In this document: positions 55,550-64,000 of the stretch, in pieces
How positions within the stretch are numbered: the first letter of the stretch is position 1
Layout of the letters: every line of letters begins with the position of its first letter
Assembly: GCF_013282575.1 (NCBI RefSeq)
Contig: NZ_JAAAYE010000002.1
Span: 1-64,000 of the forward strand
Reading direction: 5' to 3'
From: Paraburkholderia sp. NMBU_R16
GTDB lineage: Bacteria; Pseudomonadota; Gammaproteobacteria; Burkholderiales; Burkholderiaceae
DNA length: 64,000 bases
Made by a program: the position numbers and the translations under genes
Notes under the pieces: model-generated
Told to the model about the DNA's origin: nothing
Seen by the model: the letters and a program-made list of their open reading frames with translations, nothing else
The model's database searches: none

Positions 55550-57469
55550 ATGGCCCTTTATCCTCGCCCGGAATCCGCTGCTGTGAAACGTCGTGCTGTC
55601 GTCGTTTTCGCGCTCGCCGCCGTGCTCATCGCGGCATGCGTCGTTACGTGGCGCATCACCTGGCTGCGCGGTGTCGACGACATCCAGCAACAAGCCGCCG
55701 TGCGAGCCGACCGCACGGCGAATGCATTGAGCAGCACGCTCGATCGCTACGAATCGCTTTCCTACCTCCTCGCGAGTCACCCGCTCGTCCAAGAAGCACT
55801 GGAACACCCGACGGCTGACGCCATCGCGCGTGCCAACCACTATCTCGAAGATGCCAACCGGCATGCGCATGCGACGGTGACTTACATCGTGCGGGCCGAC
55901 GGGCTCTGTCTCGCGGCCAGCAACTGGAATCTCGCGGATACGTTCGCCGGCTCCAACTACCTGTTCAGGCCGTATTTCATCGATGCCATGAAGGGCCAGG
56001 TGGGCCGCTTCTTCGGTATCGGCACCGTCTCGCACGAGCCCGGTTATTTCATCTCCCAGCCGGTCTATCGCGACGGCCGCATCATCGGCGCCGCCGTCGT
56101 CAAGCTCAACCTCGAATGGTTTCCCGGCTCGGATGCGGGTGAGCCGTTGCTCGTTGCCGACAATCATGGCGTTATCTTCTTGTCCTCCGTGCCGGCCTGG
56201 AAGTACCGCGCCGTGGCGCCGCTGCCCGCGTCGGTCACCGCGGCGATCGAGCGCACACGCCAATATGCCCAACAGACGATCGCCGAGCTGCCGATGGCCA
56301 CGGTTCGTACGATCGATGCCAATGCGCAGATCGTGCGCGTCGGCGACGCGCGCTTCGGCCCGCACTTTCTTGCGACCCGGCGGTGGCTTGGCTCGCCGGC
56401 GTGGCAACTGATTACACTTTCTTCGATCGACCCGGTGCGAGCCGATGCGCGCAACGCAACGGCAGCGGTTGGCTTCGGCTTCGCGTCGATCTGTTTGCTC
56501 GCGTTTTACTGGCGAACGCGACGCGCCCGGCTCGCCGAAATGATCCGAGGCCGTGCGATGCTGCAAGCCGCCTATGCGGAACTGAACGAGCGCGTAGCCG
56601 AGCGCACTGCAGATCTTTCCGCGGCCAACGCGCGATTGCAGACGGAGGTCGGCGAGCGGACCCGCGCGGAGCGCGAGCTGCGCGCGGCCCACGACGAGCT
56701 CGTCCAGACGAGCAAGCTGGCGGCCCTGGGCCAGATGGCAGCGGGCATCACCCACGAGCTCAACCAGCCGTTGGCGGCGCTGCGAGCCTTTTCCGACAAC
56801 ACGCGCGTGCTGCTCGAGCGCGGCGAGCAGAGTGCCGCGCGCGAAAATCTCGAAGCGATCGCAGCGCTGACCGAGCGCATGGGCAAGATCACGAACCAGC
56901 TCAAGCTCTTCGTCGGCAGGGCACAACCGCGCACTGCGCGCGCGCCTGTCGTGCGTGCTGTTTGCAACTCGCTGAACGTGCTGCAAAAGCGGTTGCAGGG
57001 TGTCGAACTCGATGTCACGCTCCACGATTCCGAGACGATGCCCGGCGGGTGCAGCGAGCCGCTCGACCTCGCCGCGGAGCATCCTGAGCTCGTTGCCTAC
57101 TGCGACGATCTGCGGTTGGAGCAGGCGCTGATCAATTTGATCGGAAATGCGCTCGATGCGGTCAGCGGTGTCGACGCGCCGCGCATCGGCATCGAGATCG
57201 GCGCGTCATTCGCGAGCCTTTCGCTGACGGTGCGCGACAATGGTCCGGGCATTCCCGCCGATGTGCTACCGAGACTGTTCGAACCGTTCTTCACAACGAA
57301 GGGCATGGGACAAGGGCTCGGTCTCGGCCTGGCAATCGCGTCCTCGATCGCCAGGGATTGCGGAGGAACGCTGAGCGCGCGCAATATGCCGGAAGGCGGA
57401 GCGGCCTTCGTCCTGATGTTGCGCCGCGCCCTTGCATCGAATGCGCAGAGCGACGCGTCGGCGCGCTGA
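55550..57469 (+). CDS. dctB: C4-dicarboxylate sensor histidine kinase DctB
   Basis: About 639 aa. Two transmembrane segments (near residues 18-35 and 300-318) flank a periplasmic double-PAS-like sensor domain. A coiled coil (ERVAERTADLSAANARLQ) leads to the phosphoacceptor His in GITHELNQPLAALRAF; the ATPase has N box LINLIGNALDA, G1 DNGPGIP and G2 GQGLGLGLAI. This is the DctB architecture. Start is uncertain: ATG 55550 lacks a ribosome site; GTG 55583 is an alternative. DctB and DctA interact in other bacteria. Confidence 0.93.
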   Translation: MALYPRPESAAVKRRAVVVFALAAVLIAACVVTWRITWLRGVDDIQQQAAVRADRTANALSSTLDRYESLSYLLASHPLVQEALEHPTADAIARANHYLEDANRHAHATVTYIVRADGLCLAASNWNLADTFAGSNYLFRPYFIDAMKGQVGRFFGIGTVSHEPGYFISQPVYRDGRIIGAAVVKLNLEWFPGSDAGEPLLVADNHGVIFLSSVPAWKYRAVAPLPASVTAAIERTRQYAQQTIAELPMATVRTIDANAQIVRVGDARFGPHFLATRRWLGSPAWQLITLSSIDPVRADARNATAAVGFGFASICLLAFYWRTRRARLAEMIRGRAMLQAAYAELNERVAERTADLSAANARLQTEVGERTRAERELRAAHDELVQTSKLAALGQMAAGITHELNQPLAALRAFSDNTRVLLERGEQSAARENLEAIAALTERMGKITNQLKLFVGRAQPRTARAPVVRAVCNSLNVLQKRLQGVELDVTLHDSETMPGGCSEPLDLAAEHPELVAYCDDLRLEQALINLIGNALDAVSGVDAPRIGIEIGASFASLSLTVRDNGPGIPADVLPRLFEPFFTTKGMGQGLGLGLAIASSIARDCGGTLSARNMPEGGAAFVLMLRRALASNAQSDASAR

Positions 57470-57525
57470 TCCACCGCTCCACTGAGCGTGCGGCGTTTTC
57501 TCCTTCGGTTTTTACGATATCCGGC

Positions 57526-58926
57526 ATGACAGCGACACCAGCGATGAGCGACAGCCTTCAAGTGATCTTCATCGAAGACGACGAACTCGTGCGCCGGGCG
57601 AGCGTGCAGAGCTTGCAGCTTGCCGGCTTCGATGTCATGGGATACCCCTCCGTCGAAGCGGCTCAGGAGGCTCTCGCCCGGGCTCAGGCAGCGGGCGCTG
57701 GCCCAGGGGTCATCGTGAGTGACATCCGGCTACCCGGCGCGAGTGGGCTGCAACTGCTCGAACGCTGCCGTGAGCACGTGCCGGACGTGCCCGTTATTCT
57801 CGTCACGGGTCACGGCGACATCTCGATGGCTGTGCAAGCGATGCGCGACGGTGCCTATGACTTCGTCGAAAAGCCGTTCGCTTCCGAGCGCCTCATCGAA
57901 ACGGTGCGCCGCGCTTTGGAGCGACGGCGTCTGATGCTCGAAAACGACGCACTGCGACGCGAACTCAGTCAGCGCGACGCGCTCGTGCCGCGCATCATCG
58001 GACGAAGTGCCGCGATCGAACAGGTGCGGCGCCTCATTGCAAAGGTTGCGCCAACGGATGCCGCGGTGCTCGTCAACGGCGACACAGGCGCCGGCAAGGA
58101 ACTCATCGCGCGCTGCCTGCACGAGCTGTCGCCCCGCCGCGCCAAATCTTTCGTTGCGGTCAATTGCGGTGCGCTGCCGGAGCCGATGTTCGAATCGGAG
58201 ATGTTCGGATACGAGCCGGGCGCCTTCACCGGTGCGGCAAAACGCCGCATCGGGAAGCTCGAGTACGCCTCGGGCGGCACGCTTTTTCTCGACGAAATCG
58301 AAAGCATGCCGCTCTCGCTGCAGGTCAAACTGCTGCGCGTGCTGCAAGAGGGCGTGCTCGAGCGGCTCGGCTCGAACCAGCCTATTCGCGTCGATTGCCG
58401 CATCGTGGCTGCGGCGAAGGGGGACATGGCCGAGCACGTCGCGGCCGGCACATTCCGGCGCGATCTGCTTTATCGGCTCAATGTCGTGACAATCACACTG
58501 CCGCCGCTGGGCGAGCGCCGCGAAGACATCCTGCCGCTTTTCGAGCATTTTCTGCTCGATGCGGCCGTCCGCTACCAGTGTGCGGCGCCCGTCCTCTCCG
58601 AGCGCCAGCGGTCGCGCCTGATCGAACGGGATTGGCCCGGCAATGTGCGGGAGTTGCGCAACGCCGCTGAGCGTTTCGTGCTCGGCATCGCTGACGGACA
58701 AGGCGCGTTCGATTCGAGCGAGGAGGGCGCTAACGTGCCCGCGGCTGCGCTCAAAGAGCGTGTCGAGCAATTCGAGCGCGCAGCGATTGCCGATGCGCTC
58801 GAAGCGGCGGGCGGCTCCGTGGCGGCCGCAGCCGATCGACTGCAGATCGGCAAGGCGACGCTTTACGAGAAGATCAAACGATACGGCCTCGCCGAACGCG
58901 GCGAGGCCGGAAAAGAAACGGGCTGA
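57526..58926 (+). CDS. dctD: C4-dicarboxylate response regulator DctD (sigma-54 activator)
   Basis: 466 aa. N-terminal receiver with acidic pocket FIEDDE, phosphoacceptor Asp in VSDIRLPG and Lys in VEKPF; central AAA+ domain with Walker A GDTGAGKE, the sigma-54 loop GAFTGA and Walker B GGTLFLDEIES; C-terminal Fis-type HTH (GGSVAAAADRLQIGKATLYEKIKRYGL). It should activate dctA from the site near 54055. Start at ATG 57526; ATG 57544 also possible. A GCGCGACC/GGTCGCGC stem lies between this gene and the convergent tlpA-type gene. Confidence 0.95.
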   Translation: MTATPAMSDSLQVIFIEDDELVRRASVQSLQLAGFDVMGYPSVEAAQEALARAQAAGAGPGVIVSDIRLPGASGLQLLERCREHVPDVPVILVTGHGDISMAVQAMRDGAYDFVEKPFASERLIETVRRALERRRLMLENDALRRELSQRDALVPRIIGRSAAIEQVRRLIAKVAPTDAAVLVNGDTGAGKELIARCLHELSPRRAKSFVAVNCGALPEPMFESEMFGYEPGAFTGAAKRRIGKLEYASGGTLFLDEIESMPLSLQVKLLRVLQEGVLERLGSNQPIRVDCRIVAAAKGDMAEHVAAGTFRRDLLYRLNVVTITLPPLGERREDILPLFEHFLLDAAVRYQCAAPVLSERQRSRLIERDWPGNVRELRNAAERFVLGIADGQGAFDSSEEGANVPAAALKERVEQFERAAIADALEAAGGSVAAAADRLQIGKATLYEKIKRYGLAERGEAGKETG

Positions 58927-59005
58927 GCGAATGGTGCGTTCCCGTGGGGGGCGCGACCTTCGCTCGCCTACGGCGTTTGCGCAGCGGGGCGGTCGCGCTG
59001 CCCGG

Positions 59006-59527
59006 TCAAGCTCCCAGAGCGTTCTGCAGCAACTTGTCGAGCTCCGCGAATTGCGGCTCGCCCACGTAGCGCTTCAGAATCGTGCCGTTCTTGTCGACCA
59101 CGAAAGTGGTGGGTGTCAGTTGGACGTTACCGAACTGCTTGGCCGCACTACCGTCATCCATCGCGACTTTGAACGGCAATTGGCGCGTTTGTGCGTAATT
59201 CGCGACGTACATCGGTGCATCGTAGTTCATCGCGACGGCGACGAACTCGAGCCCGCGGCCCTTGAAACGATTATAGGTCTCGACCATCTGAGGCATTTCC
59301 TTGACGCAGGTGGCGCAGCTCGTTGCCCAGAAATTGACGAGGTACACCTTGCCCTTGAGATCGGCCGTGGAGACCTTCTGCCCCGACAGCAGCGTAAACG
59401 TTGCGTCGGGCACGCGTTGCGAGGTGCCGAACGTCAAATAGCCGGCGACGGCAATGGCAGCCGCGGCGAGCGCCAGCACGACATAACGCAGTGGGCTGCG
59501 GCGGGCGGGAGCGGGGGTCTGGCTCAT
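59006..59527 (-). CDS. TlpA-type thiol:disulfide oxidoreductase
   Basis: 173 aa. One N-terminal membrane anchor or signal (residues 13-31, LRYVVLALAAAAIAVAGYL), then a periplasmic thioredoxin fold with active site CATC in NFWATSCATCVKEMP and cis-Pro loop LTPTTFVVD. A reductant-side protein, likely in cytochrome c maturation or other periplasmic thiol work. Alone between convergent dctD and a divergent lipoprotein gene. Confidence 0.93.
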   Translation of the reverse strand: MSQTPAPARRSPLRYVVLALAAAAIAVAGYLTFGTSQRVPDATFTLLSGQKVSTADLKGKVYLVNFWATSCATCVKEMPQMVETYNRFKGRGLEFVAVAMNYDAPMYVANYAQTRQLPFKVAMDDGSAAKQFGNVQLTPTTFVVDKNGTILKRYVGEPQFAELDKLLQNALGA

Positions 59528-59697
59528 GGATGAAACCTCGAAAGCGCGAAGCGCGGTAACGGCGCCGCAATTTTAACGCCATTTGCCTGCGGGCGCGTGC
59601 CGCGCAGGGCACGCTGGCGGGTGCTCTGGACTTCTATCCATCGGCTTCTGGTAAATTGCTGCCACTTCAAGGAGTTCAAGGCGGATACCGCTTGTTT

Positions 59698-60249
59698 ATG
59701 CTTCGAATGACCTCCCGTCCTGCCGCGCTGCTCTTCCTGCTTGCCGCCTTCGTCTTGGCCGCCTGCTCGCCGCCCTACGATTGGCGCACCGTCACCGACG
59801 ACACGAACGGCTACGCAATCGATTTGCCGGCCAAACCGCTGATCGACGAAAGACCGATCGATATCGCGGGCACCGCCATGCGTATGCACGTCCGCGCCGC
59901 CCGTGCTCAGAACGCCATGTTCTCTGTCGGCACCGTTGCGATGCCAAGCGATGACCCGAAGCTGCAGCGCGCGGTGCTCGACTCGATGCGCGACGCGTTG
60001 GCCCGCAATGTCGGCGCAAAACCGGACGCGCACGCTATCGACGTCCCGCTGGCCGATGGCGGCCATGTTCCCGCACTCGAACTGGAAGTCAACGGCCCCG
60101 TGGGGGCGACGGGCAGGAGCAAGACCATCCACGCTTGGCTCGTAGCCCGCGGCACGCACGTCTATCAAGCTGCCGTGATTGCTGACGACGCGCCTCCGAA
60201 AGAGCAAACCGACCAGTTTTTTCAGTCGTTCAAGGTGTTCTCACGATGA
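59698..60249 (+). CDS. hypothetical lipoprotein
   Basis: 183 aa. The signal peptide LLFLLAAFVLAACSPP has a lipobox with Cys near residue 21. The mature part (YDWRTVTDDTNGYAIDLPAKPLIDERPIDIAGTAMRMHV) is of a conserved but uncharacterised Burkholderiales type. Two Mets (59698 and 59707) are possible starts. Divergent from the TlpA-type gene. Function unknown. Confidence 0.8.
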   Translation: MLRMTSRPAALLFLLAAFVLAACSPPYDWRTVTDDTNGYAIDLPAKPLIDERPIDIAGTAMRMHVRAARAQNAMFSVGTVAMPSDDPKLQRAVLDSMRDALARNVGAKPDAHAIDVPLADGGHVPALELEVNGPVGATGRSKTIHAWLVARGTHVYQAAVIADDAPPKEQTDQFFQSFKVFSR

Positions 60250-60541
60250 TCGATCTGGCCGAGAGCAGCGCTTCGCGCGGGTTTTGGGACTATTCCCTCC
60301 AGGTTGTGGATAACTTTGTTGAAAACCGGTGTAACAGGGGCGCAAACGCTTGCGCGGCTGACTTGTAGTCAACCTATTCGTCCACTGCGTCCGCACAAGA
60401 TTCCATAAAAATCAATGACGTGAGCGAATTTTCTCGGGTGACGCCTTCAAAACAGCGATGATCAATCGCAAATCCAAATATGTGTATAAGTCAAGCACTG
60501 CCAAAACATGGAGGCATGAACGCCGGCACGCGCTGCAGCAC
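60250..60541. other. 292-bp convergent intergenic gap with a lone DnaA box
   Basis: No gene was found between the convergent lipoprotein and yifB genes. TGTGGATAA at 60305-60313 is an exact DnaA-box complement (TTATCCACA), but only one is seen, with no origin-like cluster. The right half is less GC-rich than usual here. No clear terminator hairpin was found. Confidence 0.5.
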
Positions 60542-63276
<2,735 letters not shown>

Positions 63277-63309
63277 GTCAAAAAGTTAGCGATAAGAGGA
63301 AACCGAAAG

Positions 63310-64000
63310 ATGCGCAAATTTCTGATGTCCCTGGCGATGGCCGCCTCGCTGCTGGCGGGCGGTATCGGCGCCGCCCTTGCGGACGACGCGTCGGGCGCCG
63401 CCGCCGCTTCAGCACCCGCCGCTGCGGCGTCCGCGCCAGCTGCCGATGCGAGCGCCGCGGCTCCCGCGTCCGCAGCCCCGGCATCGGCTGCAGCCCCGGC
63501 CGCGGCCTCCGAGGCCGCACCGGCCGCGCCGACCGCGCCGTTCTCCGTCGACTCCTCGAAGATCAGTTCCGGCGATACGGCCTGGATGCTGACCTCGACG
63601 GCGCTCGTGCTGTTCATGACGATTCCGGGACTCGCGCTCTTTTACGGCGGCATGGTTCGCAAGAAGAACGTGCTCGCCACGGTCATGCAAAGCTTCGCGA
63701 TCACGTGTCTCGTGACGGTGCTGTGGACGGTGATCGGCTACACGCTCGCCTTCACGCCGGGTAACGCGTTCATCGGCGGTCTGTCGCGCACGATGCTCGC
63801 TGGGATGGCGTTCATCAAGGGCGATAAGGCGACCACGTTGACCGTGAGCCATCTCGCGCCGACGATCCCCGAATCGGTCTATTTCGTCTACCAGATGACG
63901 TTCGCGATCATCACGCCGGCGCTCATCACCGGCGCATTCGCCGACCGCATGAAGTTCTCGGCGATGCTCGTGTTCATGGCGCTGTGGTCGCTGATCGTCT
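63310..64000 (+). CDS. amtB: ammonium transporter AmtB (5' part, runs off the window)
   Basis: 230 codons visible, cut by the right edge. A signal peptide (about 1-25) is followed by an unusual Ala/Pro/Ser-rich linker of about 50 residues, then the Amt fold: DTAWMLTSTALVLFMTIPGLALFYGGMVRKKNVL and later QMTFAIITPALITGAFADR. Periplasmic low-complexity leaders occur in betaproteobacterial AmtB. Operon with glnK. Confidence 0.96.
   Translation, partial: MRKFLMSLAMAASLLAGGIGAALADDASGAAAASAPAAAASAPAADASAAAPASAAPASAAAPAAASEAAPAAPTAPFSVDSSKISSGDTAWMLTSTALVLFMTIPGLALFYGGMVRKKNVLATVMQSFAITCLVTVLWTVIGYTLAFTPGNAFIGGLSRTMLAGMAFIKGDKATTLTVSHLAPTIPESVYFVYQMTFAIITPALITGAFADRMKFSAMLVFMALWSLIV

Noticed and set aside
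60305-60313. DnaA box suggesting a replication origin
   Set aside because: Only one box, no cluster, no AT-rich unwinding region and no dnaA, parA or gidA genes nearby.

Overview
This is a GC-rich chromosomal segment from a betaproteobacterium, most likely Burkholderiaceae (Burkholderia sensu lato: Burkholderia, Paraburkholderia, Trinickia or a relative). The evidence is gene content: a methionine synthase split into two coupled genes, the polyhydroxybutyrate granule protein PhaM, small families such as DUF1840, DUF3567, DUF2917 and DUF3108, and the argS-SPOR-dsbA, lipB-lipA and glnK-amtB blocks. Nearly all of the window is ordinary coding sequence. No tRNA, rRNA, CRISPR array or complete insertion sequence was seen.

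Layout. 0-9.1 kb: a minus-strand run that starts with a LiuR-like MerR regulator, then aceK (isocitrate dehydrogenase kinase/phosphatase), a beta-carbonic anhydrase, a thiolase, an SDR and an acyl-CoA dehydrogenase, and ends with YchJ and a patatin that seems truncated at the window edge. A metallo-beta-lactamase-fold gene is divergent. 9.1-12.4 kb: a compact tryptophanyl-tRNA synthetase preceded by a Trp-codon upstream ORF, and an ECF42-type sigma factor with two DGPF/YCII proteins. 12.6-20.9 kb: a TPR/glycosyltransferase-like protein, a peptide-type ABC binding protein, argS-SPOR-dsbA-SDR and a DUF1840 gene. 21-27.6 kb: a probable type III secreted NEL-family E3 ubiquitin ligase, placed just downstream of the split metH genes and preceded by an exact PIP/hrpII box; then DUF3567. 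27.8-37.5 kb: DUF3108, IclR and FAH-fold hydrolase, PhaM, a second patatin, a ferritin-like di-iron protein with rfaE2, coaX and birA. 37.6-41.4 kb: an Mla-type lipid ABC transporter operon. 41.4-46.2 kb: two LuxR-type regulators, a secreted beta-propeller and a divergent AraC regulator. 46.3-52.3 kb: ferredoxin, hydrolase, a D,D-carboxypeptidase, ybeD, LysR/DUF2917 and lipB-lipA. 52.4-54 kb: a hipA-hipB toxin-antitoxin pair. 54.1-58.9 kb: dctA with its two-component system dctB-dctD. 59-64 kb: TlpA, a lipoprotein, yifB, ubiK and glnK-amtB (amtB runs off the end).

How genes fit together. The dctA upstream region has a textbook sigma-54 layout: a palindrome that may bind DctD, an exact IHF consensus and a -24/-12 promoter, matching the sigma-54 activator DctD encoded two genes downstream. 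glnK-amtB also has a perfect -24/-12 element, as expected for nitrogen control. hipA-hipB carries an inverted repeat with the N8 spacing known for HipB, overlapping its own start codon. LiuR-like MerR, acyl-CoA dehydrogenase, thiolase and AceK together suggest coupling of acyl-CoA breakdown to the glyoxylate branch point.

The most interesting item is the 696-residue protein at 21014-23104. It has a NEL-like Cys-x-Asp catalytic motif, no leucine-rich repeats, a Ser/Pro-rich N terminus and a PIP box in its short upstream region. It looks like an Hrp-regulated effector encoded away from any visible secretion cluster.
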